Below are positions 50,685 to 62,400 of a stretch of DNA of 64,000 nt, one piece after another; positions within the stretch are counted from its first letter, which is position 1, and each line of letters starts with the position of its first letter. This DNA comes from Siphonodentalium dalli (taxonomy: Eukaryota > Mollusca > Scaphopoda > Gadilida > Siphonodentaliidae): positions 214,376,151 through 214,440,150 of the forward strand of contig CP136065.1 in the NCBI GenBank assembly GCA_032622095.1. Reading direction: 5' to 3'. The notes under the pieces are model-generated. The model saw only the letters and a list, made by a program, of their open reading frames with translations, was not told the origin of the DNA and searched no databases. The translations under genes were made by a program, and so were the position numbers.

Positions 50685-51411
50685 AATATGTTCAAAAAAC
50701 GAATGTGATGTGTAAGGTGTTCAAACAAAACACTGTAAGTATTCTTTTTATTATATGCACATTATTAATTCTCAAAGTTTCTAAATTATGTGGCATTTTT
50801 ATTTTTAATATTACAGCATATAGAACAATACTCGGAAAGAATACTTCCTACTAATCAACAATGCACACTTGCCTAGATAAAGCAACAAGACTCGTGCAAC
50901 GAAATGAAACACGGAGATCGATACTGACAAGTCTCAGTGTCACCACCATCGAAATAGATAAATCCCACGTGAACCCAGAGCTCCATGGTGCGCGATGAGT
51001 TGCGGATAGCCAATTAAAAACGCTCAAACGTAGACGACACTTGATCAATTAGATGTAAAGTGTGTCTGTTTCATTTTTATGATCATGTGATATTCTTCGG
51101 AATGTTTTCGCTTCGTTTACTTCTTCCTTCCACTTATGATGGTTCCCTGTGAAATGACGGATTATATAATAAGAAATAACTCTTGCTTCGAATAAGATCA
51201 TGAGTTATAATCGAACATTTGCAGACACATTTACTATAACACGCGGTTATGGACTTTGTCTTCAAATTTTTCGCTCGCGTAAGCCACCGGCAGGTTATAG
51301 TAAAATATAACGAAACCTATAGTAAAATACTGAAATGGTGTTGCACTATGGCTTCTAAGAGATACATACGAAGATCTACGTTTCCGTAATTTCTCGCTGT
51401 TCTACAGCCAA
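50685..51411. other. Spacer without recognisable feature
   Basis: Both strands show only short, unconvincing ORFs. I see no domain, RNA gene or repeat termini here. Confidence 0.5.
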
Positions 51412-51561
51412 TCATATAATAAATAGGATTATCCTATCAAAGCATATAATAAATAGGATTATCCAATCAAAGCATATAATGAATAGGATTATCCAATCAA
51501 AGCATATAATAAATAGGATTATCCAATCAAAGCATATAATAAATAGGATTATCCAATCAAA
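51412..51561 (+). repeat. 30-bp minisatellite, five copies
   Basis: The unit CATATAATAAATAGGATTAT CCAATCAAAG is repeated five times with only two substitutions visible (CCTAT in the first copy, GAATAG in the third). Four of the five copies contain CCAAT, the core of an NF-Y box, at 30-bp spacing. No transcript start is evident nearby, so a regulatory role is only a possibility. Confidence 0.92.
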
Positions 51562-52535
51562 GGGATTTGACTGACATGTTGATTGCCGGTTACATACAGA
51601 CATGCGCATAGCAGTACATGTTTGGTTCATTTCAATCACGAGAAACCACGAGAAAGGTCGTGGAGCAAAATACACGACGCGACGAAAGGAAATATATCTC
51701 CAAAACTCACTCCGCGGAAATATTCAGCTTGAGTCTCTATATACATGGTTATGCGTAAGACAGACGCGAATTGCATCATGTGAGTGTTCGCGATTTTGTT
51801 TATGAGGCGGTTAGTTGAGTCAATCATATCGACAACACTGTATCGTCGTTGGCGCCTGTTAAGGAACGTTGTGCGTTGGGTTGCTACCAAATAAACTACA
51901 CGGTTTATAAAATAATCCCTGTTGGTGAATACGAGCCTGAGCGACTTAGTAGGCTGACATACATTGTATTATATATCGTAATGACATTTTTATTCTTACC
52001 CCAAGAAGACTTGTTACAGATCGGTGCCTTAATGTTCTCACAATCTCAGAAAAATATGCTTTGCATGGCACCTACGCTCTATATTTTACAAGCGACATAA
52101 GACAACAGGGACGTGGTTGTCTTTTTGAGGCAATTAATTATACTACTTAGACGAGTCTTCCAATTATATTGCAGTCCGCATATTACTATACCTATAATAT
52201 CATGCTATTACATATACGGGATTTCGATACTATTGAACAAAATTAATGTCAAGCACAATACAATGTTTATCTTTAATGTCATATCATGGTCCCTCAATCC
52301 TCTAAAGTGTGAAATCGCTGAAAATTAGCATATATCATATATCTGCAATGTATATGTCAATTGAACTGCTTCGTTGTCAAATCGGACAAAAACCTCCAAT
52401 CCCAAATTGTCCAATAGCTCTGAAAATGTTGCTACTCGAGTGAAAAATTTTCTCAGATAACTTTAACACAACCTCTTCAAATACGAAATATGTCAATAAT
52501 CCTTCTGATTTTCTGTCAAGCTACGTTCGTACCTA
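51562..52535. other. Spacer and probable 3' untranslated/downstream sequence of the lectin gene
   Basis: No supported gene. The minus-strand lectin gene ends at 52536, so part of this stretch should be its 3' UTR. I see no AATAAA immediately after the stop on the minus strand; the nearest clear candidate is TTTATT (plus strand) at about 51990, some 550 bp downstream. Confidence 0.4.
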
Positions 52536-52834
52536 CTACGATGCAGCATCTTTCGCGACTATGCGACGGAATTTGTTCCATGCTTTTTTCGTTGGTTTGA
52601 GCCAGTGTGTTTTGAAGTCGGACAGGAACAGCAAGAATACTAATGACATGATGATGATCCACCCGATAAGTGCCATGGCTCGAGGTAACACCCTGTCGTC
52701 TGCAGCTGATCTCATCTTCCTGATGGCACGATTTGTTGTCCTCGGATCGACCACCAAGTGTTCGAACACTAAGCGCCCGCCAATTGCACCCTTTTGATCC
52801 CTTCCCGTACAATGACATTCACACTGGGTTTTAC
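52536..52834 (-). CDS. Lectin gene, terminal exon: membrane-proximal segment, transmembrane helix, cytoplasmic tail
   Basis: The acceptor TTTGTTTCAG|GT is at 52835; the exon has 98 codons and a TAG stop at 52538-52536. It reads KTQCECHCTGRDQKG, then LVVDPRTTNRAIRKMRSAAD DR, then a hydrophobic helix (MALIGWIIIMSLVFLLFL) and a basic tail (KPTKKAWNKFRR...). The joined Gly codon (G|GT) keeps frame with the Thr-rich exon. A VD...R..SA.DDR segment just before the membrane is, from memory, a common element in mollusc and other lophotrochozoan surface proteins; this is my main clue to the organism. The protein would be type I, with lectin and stalk outside and a tail of about 28 residues inside. Confidence 0.75.
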
Positions 52835-53506
52835 CTGAAACAAAATATGGAATTCCAATTGAACAAAATTGCTATGATTAGGTTTGTAAGTTAGAATTTT
52901 ACGTCGTCTTGTGGAGCTCTGGACGTCAGTGTCAAAATGGGGACACGACCAGATGGTCACTGTTATGGTGTCCAAATTATAATTTCCGACTGCCTCCCAT
53001 TCAACAAGACGGAATCAAAACTTTTCTATTCGCTGCCCTTTGGTTTGAATTTTCCAATGGGCACATGAAGCTACCCATCTATTGGGAAATGTCCGACTGT
53101 ATCCAGATTAGTCTATATATGACCAAACGAATAGACATATTCTGCTTTTGCACAATAGACACAACAGACAATTCAACGATGTATTAATAGTTAATCGATT
53201 ATGGTTAAAATATGAGTCAGAAAAAAGCAATGTTCTGTAAAGTTTGTATTGCTGTTGGTATAATTCATGTTTTGTCTCTTTGCACGAAGCAGCATAATTT
53301 AATGGTAAATTTATGTTTACAGTTACTATTCGCTTCTACCCACTGAGCACGAAATGGTGGGTAATTGGCACTTAATCAATCGACTGCAGTGAAACACCTG
53401 ATACCAAATGCAGTACACGTGGTCATTGTCTATGTTCAAATAGAGGTGCACCGTATATAATAAGATGCATTGTCTAGTTTCTTCCATTTATTGAAATAAT
53501 TATCAC
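52835..53506 (-). other. Lectin gene intron between stalk and transmembrane exons
   Basis: GTGATA donor at 53506 and TTTCAG acceptor at 52835. A short extension of the stalk frame (about 23 codons, stop at 53436) lies in its first part and would give a secreted form if the intron were retained. No other coding signal. Confidence 0.6.
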
Positions 53507-56485
53507 CTCTGAGATAGATTCCAGTTGTAGCTATTGTAGCTGTTGCTGCTTTTGTAGTGGTATCGGTGGTAGTGGTTGCTGCTGCTGTAGTATCAGCGGT
53601 AGTAGTTGTTGCTGCTGTTGTAGTGGTAGCATTGATAATTTCTGCTGCTTTTATAGTGGTAGCGATGGTAGCGGTTGCTGCTGTAGTATTGGTAGCGGTG
53701 GTAGTTGCTGCTGCTGTTGTAGTATCAGCGGTGGTAGTTGTTGCTGCGGTTGTCTTGGAGGCGGTAGCAGTTGTTGCTGTTGCTGTTGTAGTGATAGCGG
53801 TGGTAACTTCTGCTGCTGTTGTAGTGGAAGCGGTTGTAGTTATTGCCGCTGTTGTGGTGGTAGCGGTGGTAGTGGTTCCTTCTGTTGTAGTGGTAGCGGT
53901 GGTAGTTTTTGCTGCGGTTGTAGTCGTAGCAGTGGTAGTTGCTGCTGTTGTAGTGATATCAGTTGTAGTTGCTGCTGTTGTAGTGGTATCGGTTGTAATT
54001 GCTGCTATTGTAGTGTTATCGGTGGTAGTTGTTGCTGATGTTGTAGTGGTATCGGTGGTGGTTGTCGCAGTTGTAGTTTTATCGGTGGTAGTTGTTGCTG
54101 CTGTTGTATTGATATCGTTGGTAGTTGTTGCTGCTGTTGTATTGATATCGGTGGTTGTTGATGCTGCTATTGTAGTGTTATCGGTGGTAGTTGTTGCTGT
54201 TGTTGTAGTGGTATCGGTGGTAGTTGTCGCAGTTGTAGTTTTATCGTTGGTAGTTGTTGCTGCTGTTGTATTGATATCGGTGGTAGTTGTTGCTGCTGTT
54301 GTAATGGTGTCGGTGGTAATTGTTGCTGTTGTAATGGTGTCGGTGGTAGTTGTTGCTGTTGTAATGGTGTCGTTGGTAGTTGTTGCTGTTGTAATGGTGT
54401 CGGTGGTTGTTGATGCTGCTGTTGTAGTGGTAGCACTTGCAGTTGTTGATGCGGTTGTACTGATAGCGGTGGTAGTTGCTGCAGCTGTTGTAGTGGCATC
54501 GGTTGTAGTTGTTGCTGTTGTAACGGTATCGGTGATAGTTGTTGCTGTTGTTGTAGTGGTATCGGTGGTCATTGTTGCTGTTGTTGTAATGGCAGCCGTG
54601 GTAGTTGTTGTTGCTGTTGTAGTGGTAGCGGTGGTAGTTGTTGCTGCTGTTGTATTGATATCGGTGGTAGTTGTTGCTGTTGTAGTGTTGTCAGTGGTAG
54701 TTGTTGATGATGTTGTATTTGTAGCGGTGGCAGTTGTTGCTGCCATTGTAGTGTTAGCGGTGGTAGTTGTTCCTGCTGTTGAAGTGTTAGCGGTGGCAGT
54801 TGCTGCTGTTGTTGTAGTGGTAGCGGCGGTAGTTGTTCCTGCTGTTGAAGTGTTAGCGGTGGCAGTTGCTGCTGTTGTTGTAGTGGTAGCGGCGGTAGTT
54901 GTTGCTGTTGTTGTAGTGGTATCGGTGGTCGTTGTTGCTGTTGTTGTAATGGTAGCGGTGGTAGTTCTTGTTGCTGTTGTAGTGGTAGCGGTGATAGTTG
55001 TTGCTGCTGTTGCAGTGGTATCGGTGGTAGTAGTTGCTGTTGTTGTAGTGGTAGCGGCGGTAGTAGTTGCTGTTGTTGTAATGGTAGCGGTGGTAGTTGT
55101 TGCTGCTGTTGTATTGATATCGGTGGTAGTTGTTGCGATTGTAGTGTTGTCAGTGGTAGTTGTTGATGCTGTTGTATTTGTAGCGGTGGCAGTTGTTGCT
55201 GCCATTGTAGTGTTAGCGGTGGTAGTTGTTCCTGCTGTTGTAGTGGTAGCGGCGGCAGTTTTTGCTGTTGTTGTAGTGGTAGCGGTGGTAGTTGTTGTTG
55301 TAGTGGTAGCGGTGGTAGTTGTCGCTGTTGTAGAGGTATCGGTGGTGGATGTTGCTGCTGTTGTAGTAGTGGTAGCGGTGGTAGTTGTCGCTGTTGTAGT
55401 GGTAGCGATGGTAGTTGTTAATGTTGTTGTAATGGTATAGGTGGTAGTTGTCACTGTTGTAGTGGTATCAGTGGTGGATGTTGCTGCTGTTGTAGTGGTA
55501 GCGGTGGTAGTTGTTACTGTTGTTGTAGTGGTATAGGTGGTAGTTGTCGCTGTTGTAGTGGTATCAGTGGTGGATGTTGCTGCTGTTGTATTTGTAGCGG
55601 TGATAATTGTTGCTGCTGTTGTAGTGGTATCGGCGGTAGTAATTGCTGTTGTTGCAGTGGTAGCGGTGATAGTTGTTGCTGGTGCGGTGGTAGCGGTGGT
55701 GGATGTTGTTGCTGTCGCAGTGGTAGCGGTGATAGTGGTTGCTGGTGCAGTATTAGCGGTGGTGGATGTTGCTGCTGTCGTAGTGGTATCGGCGATACTT
55801 GTTGCTGCTGTTGCAGTGGTAGCGGTGATAGTTGTTGCTGGCGCAGTGGTAGCGGTGGTGGTAGTTGCTGCTGTTGTAGTGGTAGCGGTTGTCGTTGTTT
55901 CCGGTGTTGTAATAGCGGCGGTGGTTGTTGTTGTTGCTGTTGTTGTATTGGTAGCGGTGATAGTTATTGCTGGTGTTGTAATGGCAGCGGTGGTAGTTGT
56001 TGCTGCTGTTGCATTGGTAGCGGTGGTAGTTGTTGCTGTTGTTGTAGTGGTAGCGGTGATAGTTGTTGCTGTTGCAGTGTTATCGGTTATACTTGTTGCT
56101 GGTGTTGCAGTGGTAGCGGTGAAAGTTGTTACGGATGTTGCAGTGGTAGCGGTGATAGTTGCTGCTGCTATTGTATTGGTAGTGGTTATTGTTGTTGTTG
56201 TGGTATCAGTTGGTGCTGCTGTGGTTGCTATTGTTGTTGCTGTTGTTACCGTTAATGTTGTTGTTGTCGTCGTCGTTGTTGGTGTAGAAATATCAATTAT
56301 GGCATCAGAAGATGTAGTACCCATAGCCTCTGTGGTAGTAGTAGCGGTGGGCATTGACGAAGAAGTATCAGGTATGTCATGAGAGACGTCAAAAACAGTT
56401 GTAGTTGCTCTTGTTGTTAATGTGTCTGCCACGGCGACATATTCGTCTGGAATAGTCTGATAGTTTGTCAATTGAGGTTTTAATG
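53507..56485 (-). CDS. Lectin gene, giant Thr-rich mucin-like stalk exon
   Basis: An open frame of 992 codons is made almost wholly of Thr and Ala with scattered Asp, Asn, Ile and Ser. It is headed by a non-repetitive stretch (LKPQLTNYQTIPDEYVAVAD). The composition implies a heavily O-glycosylated rod holding the lectin domain away from the membrane. Acceptor ATGTAG|CA (56486) gives the phase 1 needed after the lectin exon. Donor AGAG|GTGATA (53506) gives phase 1 into the transmembrane exon. The frame has no ATG at its head, consistent with an internal exon. A different acceptor (AATAG|CTG at 56498) would be phase 0 and would not fit. DNA is a degenerate ACN/GCN codon repeat of roughly 30-36 bp units, so length probably varies between alleles. 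If the donor is skipped, the frame runs to a stop at 53436. Confidence 0.7.
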
Positions 56486-58030
56486 CTACATTCACCAGCT
56501 ATTGTCGTATCGTGATACGAAAGAGGGTTTAATGTCAGGCTACGGCGTTCATTTATTATTTCTCCCACATTTAGAAGAACCCTACTTCGTGTAGGTACTA
56601 ACGTTGTCCTATTATTCAATCAATGCTGAAATATGCCCCAAATATTAAATTATAAACATGTGCCGCCATGCTCACCCGGGGACCACACGGGGGTATGGCA
56701 TATGCAGATATCGACCATACCAGTTGGACAACGTAACCACTTTAAAATTAGTTAAATGCAACGCGAGTTACATTCAAGCATGAGTATAGTAAAGATGAAG
56801 TTGAGCTGTTACATCTGCCGATAGATAGCGACTTATGTATGGGCGAGATAATATTTACAAGAAATGATTGTTTATATATCTGCGTTCCATGAAGCATAAG
56901 GCAAGTTCCACAAATACCATGCCAGGTCATATCTTTCAAATCAACTTAATACATTCCAATGTGTGATTTACCTTGATTTCTCGAGTTATTATAAACGGTA
57001 ATTGCATTAGTGAATTATGTCACTTTAACTAGCGTGTTATGCATTCATAAGCGCTATCGAAATGTATGCGTCATGGGTATAATGGCGGTATGATTTGGAT
57101 TTGTGGTAATCCAGATGTCCATATTGTAATATGATAAACAGAACGATCACTTGATTGGACTGGTGACGTGAAATAATTAATGGTTGGTAGAGTTCCGCTC
57201 CTCCATATCCTGGATTAGAGCATGGATGCGTGGGTGTATTTTGTCTTTTTCTCCTTTGTAAATCTTTGTTCTCAATAAACAAAAAACAAAAATAGTAATA
57301 ATTCATTCGATGCAAGGATTAGTTAGTAAAACACGCGAGTGTAATGCGCTCCCGTGTTTGTTCAACGCCCATGCTGCCTCTCGTGAATGCTATCACGAAA
57401 ACTGTTCAATCAAGTGATTGCTCTCTATATCAATTTCTTATATTTACACTCATCTAGCAGATTAAAAAATAACATTCAGTTTTTCAACAATATTCTGACA
57501 GCTAGTTGCAACTTACATTCATACAGCGGGGTAGCCCGAGCACGTTGCGGCTCGCGCGTGACAGGGTGGGATTTCAACCAGAGGGTTACCTGCAGTCGGC
57601 AAGTCACACAGCGCGAATGAACGCATACAAATATAATTATATGAGACGTGTACATATAAATTTTTGAAACAGAAGTAATGTTATTTCCCAAAGCAGGAAT
57701 ATATTGACAATATATGTTCTCTGCTGTTCTCTCATTAATACGCGATATACTATAATGTCACATGACACAAATTCCCTGTGTTTTAACATTCGGGGATACC
57801 TTCGATCTCCCAAACCAAACCGATACGTAAAACGAGCACGTTGACTTATTGAGCCATGCGGTGTACAGCAACTATATGGCACAACGAGCAATGTCACTGG
57901 CTGGCAAAGGTGAATTAAATTTGGTATATAAACTTAGTATATACAAATGAAGTAATTATGGGCAACTTATTTCCAAAAAGACGACACAGCCTGAAAAGCA
58001 ACCGTTTATACATTATCTACATGTACTCAC
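56486..58030 (-). other. Lectin gene intron between lectin domain and stalk
   Basis: GTGAGT donor at 58030; the proposed acceptor is at 56486. I see no further exon inside, although a short linker exon with 1-1 phase cannot be excluded. The pyrimidine tract before the proposed acceptor is weak (CCCTCTTTCG lies about 40 bp upstream). Confidence 0.5.
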
Positions 58031-58281
58031 CGGCTTCACATATGACATCGATTGATTGAACACAATTACTGTTCTGAAAGCGCCAGGATTTACTGCTGCT
58101 GATGTATGTATAGAGTGCACAATTCTTGTTGCCAACAACTTTTCCCGGGTAACCTTCGTCCCAAACAGCCGGCTCTATTACAATTGGCAACCTTTCAGAA
58201 GACTCTAGGGTTAACGGATTGTCGTCAACTACCCATATTCCGACCCAGGCATCTCTTCCGTTGCCTTGAAGTAATGTGCTT
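58031..58281 (-). CDS. Lectin gene, exon for C-terminal half of C-type lectin-like domain
   Basis: The acceptor CTATTTCAG|A is at 58282 and the donor GCCG|GTGAGT at 58030. The exon gives 83 full codons: STLLQGNGRDAWVGIWVVDD...VWDEGYPGKVVGNKNCALY...SWRFQNSNCVQSIDVICEA. AWVGIW is the WIGL-type core, and NKNC, SNC and ICEA carry the conserved disulphide cysteines, so the domain has all six. The EPN/QPD sugar- and calcium-binding triplet is replaced by YPG in WDEGYPG, and the WND motif is not conserved, so classical calcium-dependent mannose or galactose binding is unlikely. The exit phase is 1, so the whole domain sits between two phase-1 introns, the usual arrangement of a shufflable extracellular module. 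Confidence 0.88.
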
Positions 58282-59166
58282 CTGAAATAGCCAAGTTATT
58301 TTAGTTCAAGTATAAGTTGTATATTGTCTTGCTCCGATATGCCAAGCAATTTATTACAATAAACTCTCATAACTCTCGAGTTTCTTCTTGCATTTGCTGA
58401 AGCTCATCTTGTGCTGCATCATGGGGTGTGTGGGTTGTCGACCCCCCCTGAACTTTGGTCAAATTATTTCAATTGTTGGAAATTCATCAATGATTATAGC
58501 ACTGTCTTTCATTTTAAGTGACAATCGTCATATTCGTCACACATGAAGATGAAAAGAATGTATGATCCCGTGTGTATTGTAACACATGAACTATAGACAA
58601 CGCTGTGAAACTAACTAAATTGTTTCTGTAGTCGCCATGTGTCGATCGTACCACACGTAAGCTTCTTCTACTAACGACTATTCGCGTAGGCTCCCGTGGC
58701 CTCTATGCGTCTCATATATGAATTGGCGTAGATTCTTAATATGTAAATATAGTTGTACCAGGTTATCAAATTATCTATGTCAGTTGGACACAATAACGGG
58801 GAAACTAAGCAAGGTAACCGACCAGATCATGGAAATGAGGAGTTCTGGCCGAGAAAAACAATAATGTGAACGACGAAGAATGTGTTTTCAAATACGAATC
58901 GCTCTTTAAATGGGAACATTCTCAGCCATAATTTTATTTAGTTCAATTTTCAAATTTTACAATATTGCATAAATATTAAACAATATTACATATTGAAGTC
59001 AAGTATGAGACCTATCTGGACCGTCTGATAATAGATGATAAATTTTCCAATACATGTGGGCGTTTTTCCATGGAATCGATGGTGTATTTGGAGTTTGTGA
59101 TTGACACACTAGTGGATATATTGTTTAATGGATTGTAATTATTGTAATATATAGTAAGGTTCTTAC
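58282..59166 (-). other. Lectin gene intron inside the lectin domain
   Basis: GTAAGA donor at 59166 and TATTTCAG acceptor at 58282, phase 2. It is AT-rich and without coding signal. It splits the domain just before the WIGL-type core. Confidence 0.75.
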
Positions 59167-59329
59167 GCGACAATATCCTGCTTCGCCACAGTGTCGACCA
59201 CAACCAGCCTGCCACCATGCTGACCACATTCTTCAGTGTTAGCTGCTTCCCAATTTGGTGCGGATCCTGTCTCCTTCACAAGCCATATGCACCCCCCGTT
59301 TATCAAAAATCCAGGACAAGCGTTTACAG
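59167..59329 (-). CDS. Lectin gene, exon for N-terminal half of C-type lectin-like domain
   Basis: The intron ends TTCGCAG|CT at 59330 and the exon stops at GTCGC|GTAAGA (donor at 59166). Read after two bases it encodes VNACPGFLINGGC...NWEAANTEECGQHGGRLVVVD...AKQDIV, 53 full codons. The CPGF, GGC and EEC cysteines, WEAA and GGRLVVVD are the usual opening of a long-form C-type lectin-like domain (two extra N-terminal cysteines, alpha-1 helix, beta strand). Entry phase 1 and exit phase 2 match the next exon. A signal-peptide exon should lie upstream (above 59329) but was not recognised, so the 5' end of the gene is missing from this annotation. Confidence 0.85.
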
Positions 59330-59437
59330 CTGCGAATACATAAGCATAAGCCTATAATTATGTTACAATAAATGTATTTCATGTACTTAGCGGCCTTTGA
59401 GATTCCCGAATCACGAAACGGACAACTAAATATAGTA
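59330..59437. other. Intronic sequence upstream of the first recognised lectin exon
   Basis: This holds the CAG acceptor region and AT-rich sequence up to the terminus of a dispersed repeat at 59438. No signal-peptide exon is recognisable. Confidence 0.4.
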
Positions 59438-62400
59438 CTAGCAAGGTAACCGGCGTTAAAGCCAGGTTAAAGTGATGCGAAACCCTCTGCATGTTGTGGA
59501 TATTTGGTGGGAATAGAGAATACTCTTGCTCAAAGTGTTACACGTATTCTCATAAATTGTAAATCCAAATAGCATCACAAGACATGATTCTTACACATGG
59601 AATATAAGTGGTGGCTCACCTTGTCGGATCGGAGCGATTGTCATTTTGTTTATCGCGATTAATCCGTCCCACCAATAAAACAGATTTATTTATTTACAAC
59701 TGTGCATATATTTCAGACGCTATCATTTTATTTAACCCTTTACCCAACAAAGCGGCCAAAAACGCCCAAATAAAGCTTCAACAGCCTAAAATATCTTCGG
59801 TCTGTCTCATTAACACCATACAAATATAGATATCATTGGAACCGGTTCATTGACCACATCGTGATGGTTACAGTTTTGCCCTGTGATAATGCATTCTCTT
59901 ATAAATGCGAGTCGACCATAGGTCGCCTCGCATATATAAGAGAATGCATTGGCCTAAAAAATTATTTTAAACACTTTTTAACATTTTTTCATACATTCTT
60001 TAACAATTTTATAATTTTTTAACATTTTTTTATAATATTTTTCTACATTCTTTGACAATTTTATCATTTTTAATATGTGTTAAGCCAATGCATTCTCTTA
60101 TATATGCGAGGCGACCTATGGTCGACTCGCATATATAAGAGAATGCATTTGAACAGGGCCGTTCTGTTGGGTAAAGGGTTAAATTGTGCACAGTCGATGT
60201 GGTTGGTATTGTTTTTGTTTTGTTTTAATATTTTTATTGGGATCAAAACACGAACGTCTTATACAAATTATCGTTCTCAATAATAAAAGATAACAATTGG
60301 GTGTTACATAGATGTGTTTCAATCAATATAGTGGATTAGACTAAGATTTTGTGGACACCTGGTTACCATATCTCCATGACGATACAGATATTTCAAAGAA
60401 ATGACCAGGTGCTCCCCTGTTCATGGTGCTAAATACTGGCTAATTATTCTCAGTTTAAAAGAAATATTGCTATATATATCAGTCACATGTGCCCGACACA
60501 GAGCGAGATTGTGAGTTTTGATTAGGCGATGATTCTAAAAAAAAAAACGAAAAATATCTCTGATTCGGACAGAAATACACTTGTCATATGTCAGTTTTGG
60601 ATGATCCTGAAATGTCATGTGATACTGTCTGTGTTTTCTTTTATTTCAGAAGAAACTATATTTGAATACACAATGTGACCACTATTTTTTAACAGGCCTT
60701 CTATACATTTCCATCTCTCTTGATACATTGTAACTTTTTTGTTGAAACTATATTGAATGGGTAGACTCAATTGTTTGTGTTGTAATATAAATATGAGCCA
60801 TTCTAACATGCAATCCTCTGACAGTTCAAGGTCCCTAATTTTGCAAGAATATATGAATCTCTTAAACAGAATGATAAATATACTTTTATTGCTTCTGCTA
60901 TGTATCTGTTTTGCTATATGAATATATAGCTCACTATATGAATGCCCTGATTCCCATCCCCATAAATATGACAGTTGAGAAGATATAATTGTTCAAGTGA
61001 CTTAATTGGGTCTCCATCTGTCGAGATTGTGAATTTTGACGACCAAAAGCTCCTTATAATTATTAGAACCTTTATGGAGATGACACGGGAGATGACTATA
61101 TATCATTTTGGTGGATATCGCGAATAAAACAATATTATCAATACTAGTGCATCCCCTCTCGCCATCCATGCCCCTAACGGGACGAAATGTGATTTAATTC
61201 ATCGTTTCATAAGAGAATAACGTGTATGCATTTGGTGACAATTAGCTCTTCTGGTATTTGCATCCGCTTTGGTGCAACTCCCCTCCTCGTGCATGACTTG
61301 AACGGCGCCACGTTTGACCACTATTTAAATCACGCCCATTAGACTCATGCACACATGATATAATGGAGATAATTATATATAAGTTTGATGGTAATCGCAA
61401 CTAAACAAATCCTTATCATTGCTTTTCTCCCTCCCCGATATCTCACCCAAACGGCACTAATTTGGCGTCTTTAAATTTAAATTTATATTCCTCGTATCAT
61501 GGAGAAGAATAAGGTATCACTTTGGTGGAAATCTGCGTTTGTGTCCCTCCTCGTGCACCCCTGAATCGAACGGCGCCATATCATGAGGTGATTGTGTATA
61601 AGTTTGGTGAAAATCCGCGACAAAAATATTTCATCATTTTTTTGCTGCCCATCCCCATTTTCTGCCTCTGTCACCAACAGCGTCATTTTAGAAATTTTAA
61701 CCCCCACCATTATCTTCCTCGTTAAAAGTTACCCTTAGTACCCCTTAGAGCCATCTCGATTATACCCCGTGAACTTATATCTAGAACACCGACATACATT
61801 CGCAAATGTATATAGGAACCATGTGTGGCGTTTTCAACACTGACCATTTGATTCCTGGTATCATTTGAGAAGAACGTGTATGAATTGATGGTAATTGGCA
61901 CTAGGCATATTTTTTATCAGTTTTGATGACCCTCCCTCCCTATTTCGGACTCAAGTCGGTCCAATTTTGACATCTTTAAACCACACACTTAGACTCATTA
62001 TGGAAATGAATAGATGTACAATTGGCGAAAAAGTAAAAAAAATCGTATCAAATTTAGTGCCCACATATCTCTCACCCAAACGGCACCAATCTGGCGTATG
62101 TAAACCACACGATTAGTGTAGATTAGATTTAGAGAAGATTATGTATCAATCTGATGAAATATGCTCTAACATATTGTTTATATATTGTAGTGTCCCTCTC
62201 ACCCTCTATGGACCCCTGACTCGAACGACGCCACCTTTGACATCTGTAAGCCACAATTAGGCTCCCGATATCATGGAGATGATTATGTATAAGTTTGGTG
62301 CTAATCGGCGACTAAATAAATTCGTATCAAATGTAGGGCCCACACTCCCATCTCATTCAAACGACACCAATTTGGCGTCTTGAACTCACACAATTAGAGT

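Noticed and set aside
53557-56382. Long Val/Ala-rich ORFs on the plus strand
   Set aside because: They are the antisense of the Thr/Ala triplet repeat, broken by a stop between 55440 and 55537, and lack splice or start context.
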